A DNA stretch of 27,593 nt from assembly GCA_004557735.1 (NCBI GenBank), contig SFFV01000024.1, forward strand, positions 1 to 27,593, given 5' to 3'. Origin of the DNA: Clostridiales bacterium (lineage in GTDB: Bacteria; Bacillota; Clostridia; Oscillospirales; Oscillospiraceae). This document shows positions 7,758 to 14,168 of the stretch, one piece after another (the stretch's first letter is position 1; each line of letters starts with the position of its first letter). The position numbers were made by a program, and so were the translations under genes. The notes under the pieces are model-generated. The model was not told the origin of the DNA. It did not search any database and saw nothing but the letters and a program-made list of their open reading frames with translations.

Positions 7758-9242
7758 TCATTTCACCAGCCAGTTTCTCACAGATTCGCGCATTTCGTCT
7801 TTTTCCACCACCGTTTTGAACCGCTCCTCCCGCGCGCGCAGCGCGTCGAGCGGCGCGGGGACCGGCGTTTTGGCAAACGCGGAGAGCGCATCGAGCGCCG
7901 CAAAGTCATTTTCCGGCACGGCCCCGCCGAGCGAGGAGAGCATCGCCGCGGCAAACTTGAAGGGCGACGCCGTGGAGAGCGCAACCGTGGGGCGCGTCTC
8001 CCCGCTCTCGCGCCGGTACTGCTCCGCCGCGGAGAGCCCGGCGGCGGTGTGCGGGTCTGCGAGATAGCCCTTCCCCTCCCACACGGCGCGGATGACGCGC
8101 GCCGTTTCCTCCTCGGACGCGAAAAAGGCGGCAAAGCCCTCGTCCGTCAGGAGGTTGAGCAGCTCTTCGCCGACGGCGTACTTTCCCCCGCCGCGAAGCG
8201 CCTGCATCCATTCGCTCACCCGCTCTCCGTCCTGCGCGGCAAGATAAAGAAGCCGCTCGAGATTGGAGGATACGAGAATGTCCATCGACGGGGACATCGT
8301 GCGCAGGAACGGGCGATTTTTATCGTATACGCCCGTGCGCAGGAAGTCCGTCAGCACGTTGTTGCTGTTTGAGGCGCACAGAAGCTTTCCGACCGGGAGG
8401 CCGGCACGTTTGGCAAAGTATCCGGCGAGAATGTCGCCGAAGTTGCCGGTCGGCACGGAAAAATCCACGCGCTCGCCCGGAGCGACAGCTTCCGCGCGCA
8501 GCAGCTGGGCATAGGCGGCAAAGTAATACGCGATCTGCGGCGCGAGACGGCCCCAATTGATGGAGTTCGCGCTCGAGAGCACGACGCCCGCCTTGTCAAG
8601 CTCCGCGGCAAGCGCGGCGTCGGCAAAGATATCCTTCACGCCGGTCTGCGCGTCGTCAAAGTTTCCGCGCACGGCGAGCACGAGAACATTGTCCCCGCCC
8701 TGCGTTGCCATCTGGGCGCGCTGGATATCCGAAACGCCGCCGTCGGGATAAAAAACGGCGATCTTCGTCCCCGGCACGTCCGCAAAGCCCTCGAGCGCCG
8801 CTTTGCCGGTGTCGCCGCTCGTGGCGACGAGGATGGCGACGGTGTGGTCGTCCGCGCACTTTCTCACGCTTGCGGCAAGAAGGTACGGAAGGATCTGCAG
8901 CGCGACGTCCTTAAAGGCGCACGTCGGGCCATGGAACAGCTCCATCGTCCAGAGCTTATCGCCCAGCGCGTGCAGCGGGACGACCGCGCCGTCGTCAAAG
9001 CTCGCATAGGCCTTCTTTGTATAGCCAAGCAGCTCCTGCCGCGAAAAGCCGGGCAGAAACCGCTCGAGCACCGCGGCGGAAAGCTCCGCATACGGCAGCG
9101 CGAGAAGCGCTTCAAGCTCGGACGCGGAAAAGACCGGCAGAGCGTCCGGCACATACAGTCCGCCGTCCGGCGCAAGCCCCCGCCGAATGGCCTCCGCCGC
9201 CGTGACCGCCGGCGATTTTCCCCTGGTACTGACAAATTTCAC
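7758..9242 (-). CDS. thrC: Threonine synthase
   Basis: A PLP enzyme that converts O-phosphohomoserine to threonine in the cytoplasm. The protein shows the family N-terminus KFVSTRGKSP, the PLP lysine in HGPTCAFKDVALQ (K111), the glycine loop SGDTGKAALEG, and the NSINWGRLAPQIAYYF segment. It also has the VPTGNFGDILAGYFAKRAG motif typical of the long threonine synthase class. At 494 residues it is of normal length. I place the start at the GTG at 9242, because AGGGGG lies 8 nt upstream and the family begins with M-x-[FY]-x-STRG. An in-frame TTG six bases earlier would be only 2 nt from that ribosome site. It is the first gene of a two-gene operon with the ApgM-family gene. Confidence 0.96.
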   Translation of the reverse strand: MKFVSTRGKSPAVTAAEAIRRGLAPDGGLYVPDALPVFSASELEALLALPYAELSAAVLERFLPGFSRQELLGYTKKAYASFDDGAVVPLHALGDKLWTMELFHGPTCAFKDVALQILPYLLAASVRKCADDHTVAILVATSGDTGKAALEGFADVPGTKIAVFYPDGGVSDIQRAQMATQGGDNVLVLAVRGNFDDAQTGVKDIFADAALAAELDKAGVVLSSANSINWGRLAPQIAYYFAAYAQLLRAEAVAPGERVDFSVPTGNFGDILAGYFAKRAGLPVGKLLCASNSNNVLTDFLRTGVYDKNRPFLRTMSPSMDILVSSNLERLLYLAAQDGERVSEWMQALRGGGKYAVGEELLNLLTDEGFAAFFASEEETARVIRAVWEGKGYLADPHTAAGLSAAEQYRRESGETRPTVALSTASPFKFAAAMLSSLGGAVPENDFAALDALSAFAKTPVPAPLDALRAREERFKTVVEKDEMRESVRNWLVK

Positions 9243-9285
9243 GGGCAAGTCCCCCTATTGCGTACATTTGTTCTTCTGTCGTTAT

Positions 9286-9314
9286 ACTATACGCCATTTG
9301 CGAACGAAAAGCAA
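9286..9314 (-). promoter_or_regulatory. Promoter for thrC operon
   Basis: On the minus strand TTGCTT (9309-9314), 17 nt and TATAGT (9286-9291) give a good sigma-A promoter about 45 nt before the thrC start. I see no T-box or threonine attenuator in the short leader. Confidence 0.7.
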
Positions 9315-9368
9315 CCGCAAAAACGAAAAGAAATTCGCAATTTCTGTGGAACATTTCGGCAGTTCTGT

Positions 9369-9376
9369 GATATACT
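9369..9376 (+). promoter_or_regulatory. Possible extended -10 promoter for the metal exporter
   Basis: TGATATACT contains TATACT (9371-9376) preceded by TG at the extended -10 position. No good -35 lies 17 nt upstream. It would start transcription around 9383, just before the GGGAGG ribosome site at 9395-9400. Confidence 0.4.
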
Positions 9377-9409
9377 GTTTGATATTCCGTTCCCGGGAGG
9401 TTTGCCCCT

Positions 9410-10258
9410 TTGCTGCTTGACGTTTTGCACGAGACCGTGATCGACAGTCTGAAGCTGCTGCCGTTTCTTTTTGCGGCATATCTTGCGATCGAGTTTATTG
9501 AGGACCGCGCCGAGGAAAAGACCGTGGCGCTCGTCCATCGCGCAGGACGCTGGGGGCCGGTGCTCGGCGCGGCGCTCGGCGTGATCCCCCAGTGCGGCTT
9601 TTCCGCCGCGACCGCCAACCTTTATGCCGGCGGCATCATCACGCGCGGAACGCTGCTCGCGGTGTTTCTCTCCACCTCGGACGAGATGCTGCCGATCCTC
9701 CTTTCGAGCAGCGCCCCGGCCCCGCTCATTTTGAAGCTCCTTGGCTACAAAGCGCTCGCCGGTATTGTCCTCGGCATTGCGGTCGATACGGCGGCGGCGA
9801 AGCTCGGCTGCGAGCGAAAAAAAAACATCCACGAGATGTGCGAGCAGGAGCACTGCCGCTGCGAGGACGGCATATTCAAATCCGCGCTGCGCCACACGAT
9901 CAAGATCTTTGCGTTTCTCTTTGCCGTGACGTTCGTTTTGAACCTTCTTGTGGAGGCTGTCGGGCCGGAAACGCTCGGCGCGTTCGTGCTCAACCGCCCC
10001 GTGATCGGCGAGCTGCTCGGCGGCGTCATCGGCCTCATCCCGAACTGCGCGGCCAGCGTCGTGCTGACGACGCTCTATCTGGAGGGCGTAATGTCCGGCG
10101 GCGCGATGCTCTCGGGGCTGCTTGTCGGCTCGGGCGTGGGGCTTCTCGTGCTGCTGCGCATGAACCGCGACTGGCGCGATAATCTCGTGACGGCGGGACT
10201 TCTCTACGCCGGGGGCGTCGTCTTCGGTCTGCTCGCGGACGTGCTGCACATTGTTTGA
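9410..10258 (+). CDS. Putative 10-TM heavy-metal (manganese/arsenic-type) exporter, ArsP_2 family
   Basis: A 282-residue polytopic membrane protein made of two related halves. The first carries GVIPQCGFSAATANLYAGG and the second GLIPNCAASVVLTTLYLEG, a duplicated P-[QN]-C motif inside membrane helices that is typical of the ArsP_2 / 'putative manganese transporter' family (PF11449). Between the halves lies a hydrophilic loop rich in Cys and His (C, H, C, H, C, C within HEMCEQEHCRC), which could bind metal. The start is a TTG at 9410, nine bases after GGGAGG; the next in-frame initiators are less well placed. The gene is monocistronic, divergent from thrC, and ends at a bidirectional hairpin. 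The transported ion is not known; the family name is a prediction. Confidence 0.8.
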   Translation: MLLDVLHETVIDSLKLLPFLFAAYLAIEFIEDRAEEKTVALVHRAGRWGPVLGAALGVIPQCGFSAATANLYAGGIITRGTLLAVFLSTSDEMLPILLSSSAPAPLILKLLGYKALAGIVLGIAVDTAAAKLGCERKKNIHEMCEQEHCRCEDGIFKSALRHTIKIFAFLFAVTFVLNLLVEAVGPETLGAFVLNRPVIGELLGGVIGLIPNCAASVVLTTLYLEGVMSGGAMLSGLLVGSGVGLLVLLRMNRDWRDNLVTAGLLYAGGVVFGLLADVLHIV

Positions 10259-10274
10259 TTTTTATATATGGCAA

Positions 10275-10306
10275 AGCGCCGGAAGGACAAGGTCCCTTCC
10301 GGCGCT
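10275..10306. terminator. Hairpin between convergent exporter and gtrA genes
   Basis: A perfect 12-bp stem (10275-10286 with 10295-10306) with an 8-nt loop lies between two convergent genes. T-tracts are poor on both sides, so it is probably a bidirectional terminator of modest strength. Confidence 0.7.
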
Positions 10307-10320
10307 GTATTATTCCCGTC

Positions 10321-10815
10321 TTATTTTTTTACGGCGGTGTTGATCGAGTCGCGGAACACGACGAAACGGTTGAAGAGAAATTCCGTAACGGCATTGATAA
10401 CCATTGTCGGCACGAGAACCGCAAATTCGTTCCAGCCGCGCTGCGCGAGCGCCTCGCCCCACCAGATGGAGAGCGGCGTGAACACGAGATAGTACCCGAG
10501 CACCTTTGCCATGGCGACGGGGACGTTATTGGCGCTGCGGAACGTGTACTTCCGGTTCGCGGTAAAGTTGAAGATCACCGAGAGCGCCAGCGCCACAAAG
10601 TACGAAGGGCCGTATTTGAGCTCCGTGACCGCCGCGCCCGGGAACAGCTCCAGAAAGACCGGCAGCCGGTCGAAATGCACCACGGTGTTGAGCAGCGTGA
10701 AGCTTACGAACTGGATGACGCCCGCGCCCGCGGTGCACATCAGGTATTTGAGCGCCATGAACAGGTTGTCGCGCCCGGACAGCGTCGGTTTTTCGTTTTT
10801 CGGCGTTTCCGGCAA
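10321..10815 (-). CDS. GtrA-like membrane protein
   Basis: A 164-residue protein with four predicted membrane helices in the GtrA (PF04138) arrangement. It has an N-terminal LMCTAGAGVIQFVSFTLL, a central LALSVIFNFTANRKYTFRS with the characteristic N-F-x-x-N-[RK]-x-[FY]-[VT]-F motif, and a late second copy, FLFNRFVVFRD. GtrA-like proteins are thought to help move or use undecaprenyl-linked sugars in surface polysaccharide or teichoic-acid glycosylation. The start is a TTG at 10815, with GGAGG eight bases upstream; no better ATG exists. It is a single gene with its own promoter (10842-10870). The glycosyltransferase partner is not adjacent, unlike in classical gtrAB clusters. Confidence 0.85.
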   Translation of the reverse strand: MPETPKNEKPTLSGRDNLFMALKYLMCTAGAGVIQFVSFTLLNTVVHFDRLPVFLELFPGAAVTELKYGPSYFVALALSVIFNFTANRKYTFRSANNVPVAMAKVLGYYLVFTPLSIWWGEALAQRGWNEFAVLVPTMVINAVTEFLFNRFVVFRDSINTAVKK

Positions 10816-10841
10816 GGATACCGCCTCCCTTCCATCCCATG

Positions 10842-10870
10842 TTTATACCAGAGTTCGGCACGGCGCGCAA
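10842..10870 (-). promoter_or_regulatory. Promoter for gtrA-like gene
   Basis: On the minus strand TTGCGC (10865-10870), 17 nt and TATAAA (10842-10847) lie just upstream of the GGAGG ribosome site of the GtrA-like gene. Confidence 0.6.
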
Positions 10871-10904
10871 GAGATTTTTTCCCCCGGCGCACAGCCCCGC
10901 GGAT

Positions 10905-11282
10905 TCACTCGATCGTTCCGCCGCCGAGGACGGCGTCGCCGTCATAGAACACCGCCGCCTGCCCCGGCGTCACGGCGCGCTGCGGCGCATCGAACACGAT
11001 GCGAGCGCGGCGGTAGTCCGCAGCAAAGGGCAGCATGACCCGCTCGCGGAAGCTCTCGGAAAAATTGAAAACGCAATAACGCATCCCCAGCCGGTAGGCG
11101 ACGGCGCGGGCGTCCTCCACATCGTCGAGGGAGCAGCAGGTGTGCTTTTCGGATATCCCGGCGTCGGTATTCGTATAGAGCTTCATCGTGCAGCCGATGC
11201 ACTCATACCCCTCGCGCTGCGCGAGATACGCCGCGACGGAGGAATCGACGCCGCCGCTCATGGCGATGAGCGCGCGTTTCAT
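10905..11282 (-). pseudogene. mnmA: Internally deleted mnmA (tRNA 2-thiouridylase) remnant
   Basis: MnmA normally has about 360 residues and thiolates U34 of tRNA. This ORF has only 125. Residues 1-82 match the N-terminal PP-loop ATPase part (MSGGVDSSVAAYL, then TCCSLDDVEDARAVAYRLGM and FNFSESFRERV). They pass directly into the extreme C-terminal beta-barrel end (IVFDAPQRAVTPGQAAVFY, then DGDAVLGGGTIE). The roughly 235 residues between are absent, including the catalytic cysteine motif (TPNPCxxCN), the ATGHYA segment and the second cysteine. The join is in frame, so the reading frame stays open. The ATG overlaps the xdhC stop (ATGA). Without catalytic cysteines it cannot thiolate tRNA. It is probably a decaying copy, unless the assembly is collapsed here. 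A full mnmA would be expected elsewhere in the genome. Confidence 0.75.
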
Positions 11283-11873
11283 GCTCCGTTCTCCGAAGCG
11301 TCCTCGATGAGAACGCGCATTGTTCCGCCGCAGACCATGCCCTCGTCCGCGGCCACGTCGTTCGTCATGTCGATCTCTATGACGCAGCTCCCGCCCGTAC
11401 CGATGATCTTCCGCGCGCGCTGCATCGCCGCGGCCTCGCTGCATCCGCCGCCGATCGTCCCGTATCCCGTGCCAAGCCGGTTGACGGCCATGAGCGAGCC
11501 GGATCTCACCGGCGTGGAGCCCGTGGATGTGAGCACGAGCAGCAGCGCCTTGGGTTCCCCGCTCTCCGCAAGATACCGGATGGCGGAAAGATCGGAGTTT
11601 GTCTGGTCAAGCAGCGTGCCGGGCCAGTCCGCCTCCGGGAGAGCGCGACGCGGCGGCGAAGTCCGACCGGTCATCCACAACGGTCACATCAAAATCCAGC
11701 ATGGCCGCCATACGGCAGAGCGGCTGCGCGATATGTCCGCCGCCGAGCAGAATAAGCCGCTCGCGCAGCCGAAACAGTCTCGTATACTCCACGCCGTCCG
11801 CCGTCCGGTGCAGCACGGCGCAGCGCCCGGCTTCGAGATTTTCGAGGATCGGACGAAATTCTTCCCGAATCAT
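11279..11873 (-). pseudogene. xdhC: Damaged xdhC-like gene (molybdenum hydroxylase maturation factor)
   Basis: XdhC/CoxI proteins help insert sulfurated molybdenum cofactor into xanthine dehydrogenase-type enzymes. The first part, from the ATG at 11873 (AGAAGG 8 nt upstream), reads a Rossmann start: LILLGGGHIAQPLCRMAAML, then VTVVDDRSDFA. Near 11637-11645 this frame loses sense and stops soon after. The adjacent frame instead gives LPEADWPGTLLDQTN, then a CoxI-type domain with TSTGSTPVRSGSLMAV, GTIGGGCSEAA and EIDMTNDVAADEGMVCGG, ending at 11279. The rest of the Rossmann domain (about 100 residues) is missing. The frame change and the gap fall together, so one out-of-frame deletion explains both. 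Rossmann-first order occurs in clostridial XdhC proteins as I recall them. No molybdenum hydroxylase subunits lie nearby. Confidence 0.75.
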
Positions 11874-11899
11874 GGTTCGCACCTTCTTTCGTTTTACCT

Positions 11900-11928
11900 A
11901 CTATATCACTATGTTTTATCTTTTTCAA
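11900..11928 (-). promoter_or_regulatory. Promoter for the xdhC-mnmA remnant operon
   Basis: On the minus strand TTGAAA (11923-11928), exactly 17 nt and TATAGT (11900-11905) form a near-consensus promoter 27 nt before the xdhC ATG, so the damaged genes may still be transcribed. Confidence 0.7.
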
Positions 11929-12013
11929 GATGCAGCGGAGCGGTCGTTCGCTCTTACCGCATGAGCCGCCCCGCCGGACTGGCAGCCGGATCGAATGACC
12001 GCATAACAGCAAA

Positions 12014-12064
12014 GTCAACCGCAGAGCGCCGGAAGAACGCTTCTTCCGGCGCTCTGCGGTTGAC
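12014..12064. repeat. Perfect 23-bp inverted repeat overlapping the galK promoter
   Basis: Bases 12014-12036 are exactly complementary to 12042-12064, with a 5-nt loop. There is no T-tract on either strand, so it is not a normal terminator. The right arm supplies the first five bases of the galK -35 hexamer (12060-12065). It could be an operator, a terminator relic or a replication-fork-stalling palindrome. Confidence 0.8.
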
Positions 12065-12089
12065 ACGGCATGCCCGCGCGAATTATAAT
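12060..12089 (+). promoter_or_regulatory. Consensus promoter for the galK-lgt-MFS-GH2 operon
   Basis: TTGACA (12060-12065), an 18-nt spacer and TATAAT (12084-12089) match both sigma-A hexamers perfectly. The predicted transcript starts near 12096, which places the upstream in-frame ATG at 12070 outside the mRNA and supports the GTG start at 12127. Confidence 0.8.
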
Positions 12090-12126
12090 CGAACGTGTAA
12101 ATGAACGACCCGGAGGGACGAACTCG

Positions 12127-13413
12127 GTGAATGTTTCTGTATGGAAAGACCGGCTGGCCGCCGGAGAGTATGACGCCCCGCTCGCAATGCTCTACGGTAC
12201 GGCGGACGCGGCGAGGGCACGCTATGGGCGGCTTTGCGGGGAATATCTCCGGACGTTCGGCGACGCGCCGGACGCGCTTCTGATCAGCGCGCCGGGGCGC
12301 ACGGAGCTTGCCGGGAACCACACCGACCATCAGCTCGGCATTGTGCTCTGCGCCGCGGTCACGCTGGACGCCGCCGCCGCTGCCGCGCCCGCGGCGGACA
12401 ACGCCGTGGAGATCGTCTCCGACGGATTTGGGAGAGTGCGCGTATCGCTCGCCGATCTCGCGCCGCGCGCGGACGAGACCGGCACGACCGCCGCGCTCAT
12501 CCGCGGCGTCGCGGCGCGGTTTTCCGCAAGAGGGCTTCGCATCGGAGGATGGCGGGCGTGCATCCACTCGCTCATCCCCGCCGGAGGCGGACTTTCGTCC
12601 TCGGCGGCGTTTGAGATCCTCACCGGCGCGATCTTCTCCGCGCTTTATAACGGAGGGCGCGCCGACGCGCTCACGCTCGCGCGCATCGGTCAGAGCGCCG
12701 AGCGGGACTATTTCGGCAAGCCGAGCGGACTGATGGATCAGGCCGCGAGCGCATTCGGCGGCATCACAAAGATCGATTTTGCCGACAAGGACCGCCCGGA
12801 CGTTTCGCGCATCGCCTTTGATTTCCGCGCGCACGGGTATGTGCTCTGCGCCGTGAATACCCACTCGCGCCACGACGGTCTTACGCCGGACTACGCCGCC
12901 ATCCCGCACGACATGACCGCCGTTGCCAAAGCGTTCGGCCAGCCGGTTTTGCGTTATGTAAACCAATCGGATTTTGCCGCGCCGGAGGTTCGCGCGCGTC
13001 TCGCGCGGGAGATCTCCCCCGTCGCCGTCCAGCGCGCCGAACACTTTTTCGCCGAGGACGAGCGCGTGGAGCGCATGGCGGCGGCGCTGCAAACCGGCGA
13101 TATGCCGGCGTACATCCGGAACATGAACGCCTCGGGCGCATCGTCCCGCACGCTGCTGCGCAACGTTGTCCCCGCGCTGCATCCGGAGCGCACAGAGATG
13201 GCGGCGGCGCTCGACCGCGCCGCGGCGCTGCTCGAAGGAAAAGGCGCCTGGCGCATCCACGGCGGCGGATTTGCCGGGTGCATCCAGTGCCTGGTGCCGA
13301 TACCGGACTATGAGAGTTTCCGCGCCGCAATGGACGGCTGTTACGGGATCGGTGCGTGCTTTGAGCTGCGCACGAGAAGCTGCGGCGCGTACGCTCTCCG
13401 CGAAGAGGTATAA
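12127..13413 (+). CDS. galK: Galactokinase
   Basis: A GHMP-superfamily kinase that phosphorylates galactose to galactose-1-phosphate, the entry to the Leloir pathway. The 428-residue product has the galactokinase N-terminal signature SAPGRTELAGNHTDHQ and the ATP-binding motif PAGGGLSSSAAFE. Further on it has GKPSGLMDQAASAFGG, and near the C-terminus the third GHMP motif GAWRIHGGGFAGCIQ. I use the GTG at 12127. GGAGGG (12112-12117) lies nine bases before it, and the promoter places the transcript start at about 12096, downstream of an in-frame ATG at 12070. It is the first gene of an operon whose later genes encode a transporter and a glycosidase. galT and galE are not in the window. Confidence 0.93.
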   Translation: MNVSVWKDRLAAGEYDAPLAMLYGTADAARARYGRLCGEYLRTFGDAPDALLISAPGRTELAGNHTDHQLGIVLCAAVTLDAAAAAAPAADNAVEIVSDGFGRVRVSLADLAPRADETGTTAALIRGVAARFSARGLRIGGWRACIHSLIPAGGGLSSSAAFEILTGAIFSALYNGGRADALTLARIGQSAERDYFGKPSGLMDQAASAFGGITKIDFADKDRPDVSRIAFDFRAHGYVLCAVNTHSRHDGLTPDYAAIPHDMTAVAKAFGQPVLRYVNQSDFAAPEVRARLAREISPVAVQRAEHFFAEDERVERMAAALQTGDMPAYIRNMNASGASSRTLLRNVVPALHPERTEMAAALDRAAALLEGKGAWRIHGGGFAGCIQCLVPIPDYESFRAAMDGCYGIGACFELRTRSCGAYALREEV

Positions 13414-13415
13414 CC

Positions 13416-14168
13416 ATGCATAATGATCTTTTTTCGATCGGCGGTCTCACGGTGCACGGCTACGGGCTCTGCATCGGTCTCGGCATCGCCGCGGCGCTGC
13501 TGCTCATCTGGCGGCGCGCCGAGGAGCGAAGGCTTGACGTGAAAACCGTCAATACGCTCGTTCTGCTCATTCTCGCCGCCGGCTTTGCCGGGGCGAAGAT
13601 TTTCTTTCTTTTTGCGCATTGGAGCGAGTTTCGCGCCAATCCTCCCGGCGCGCTCGGCTCGGAGGGCTTTGTCGTATACGGCGGCATCGTGTGCGGCCTC
13701 GGCGCTGCGTATCTTTACTGCCGGAAGCGTTCTCTCCCCTTCCTTTGCTGGGCGGATTGCTTCGTTCCCGGCGTGGCGCTTGCGCAGGGCTTCGGGCGCA
13801 TCGGCTGCTTTCTCGCCGGGTGCTGCTTCGGGAAGCCGACGGACAGTATTTTCGGCGTGGTGTTTCCTGCGGGAAGCGCCGCTCCGGCCGGCGTTCCGCT
13901 TTGGCCGGTGCAGCTTTTTTCGGCGGCGGGCGATCTTCTTCTCGCCGGGACCCTCCTTCTTCTCGAAAAGAAGCGCCGCGGCGACGGGCTGCTCACGGGA
14001 GCGTATCTCCTTTTGTACAGCGTCGGCCGGTTTCTGATCGAGTTTCTGCGCGCCGATCCGCGCGGCGCAGTCGGAATATTCTCCACCTCGCAGTTCATCG
14101 CGCTCTTCGCCGCGGCGGCCGCGGCCGTCATTCTCCTATTGCGAAAGAGAGGGACTTCGCATGAATAA
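13416..14168 (+). CDS. lgt: Prolipoprotein diacylglyceryl transferase
   Basis: Lgt is a membrane enzyme that transfers diacylglycerol from phosphatidylglycerol to the lipobox cysteine of prolipoproteins. The 250-residue product has about seven membrane segments and begins with the typical FSIGGLTVHGYGLCIGLG. It includes GFVVYGGIVCGLGAAY and ADCFVPGVALAQGFGRIGCF, continuing LAGCCFG. It ends with the family's GRFLIEFLRADPRG. The signature region reads GRIGCFLAGCCFG instead of the Escherichia coli-type GRxGNFxNxExxG, a variant I associate with clostridial Lgt. The ATG at 13416 is two bases after the galK stop, with AGAGG upstream. Its 3' end overlaps the MFS gene by 8 nt. It could serve lipoproteins such as the one at 25910-27139. 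Confidence 0.92.
   Translation: MHNDLFSIGGLTVHGYGLCIGLGIAAALLLIWRRAEERRLDVKTVNTLVLLILAAGFAGAKIFFLFAHWSEFRANPPGALGSEGFVVYGGIVCGLGAAYLYCRKRSLPFLCWADCFVPGVALAQGFGRIGCFLAGCCFGKPTDSIFGVVFPAGSAAPAGVPLWPVQLFSAAGDLLLAGTLLLLEKKRRGDGLLTGAYLLLYSVGRFLIEFLRADPRGAVGIFSTSQFIALFAAAAAAVILLLRKRGTSHE

Noticed and set aside
6548..7819. Plus-strand frame of about 423 codons opposite the ApgM-family gene
   Set aside because: Arg/Ala-rich, domainless, starts next to the operon's terminator, and opposes a well-supported gene.
9243..9285. T-box or threonine leader upstream of thrC
   Set aside because: The promoter leaves a leader of about 40 nt, too short for a T-box, and the conserved T-box sequence is absent.
12070..12126. 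Upstream in-frame ATG of galK at 12070
   Set aside because: It lies within the promoter spacer, before the predicted transcript start, while GTG 12127 has a good ribosome site.
11689..13260. Minus-strand frame of 523 codons spanning the galK gene and xdhC start
   Set aside because: It crosses both the galK promoter and the palindrome and has no recognisable domain; the plus strand carries clear galactokinase motifs.
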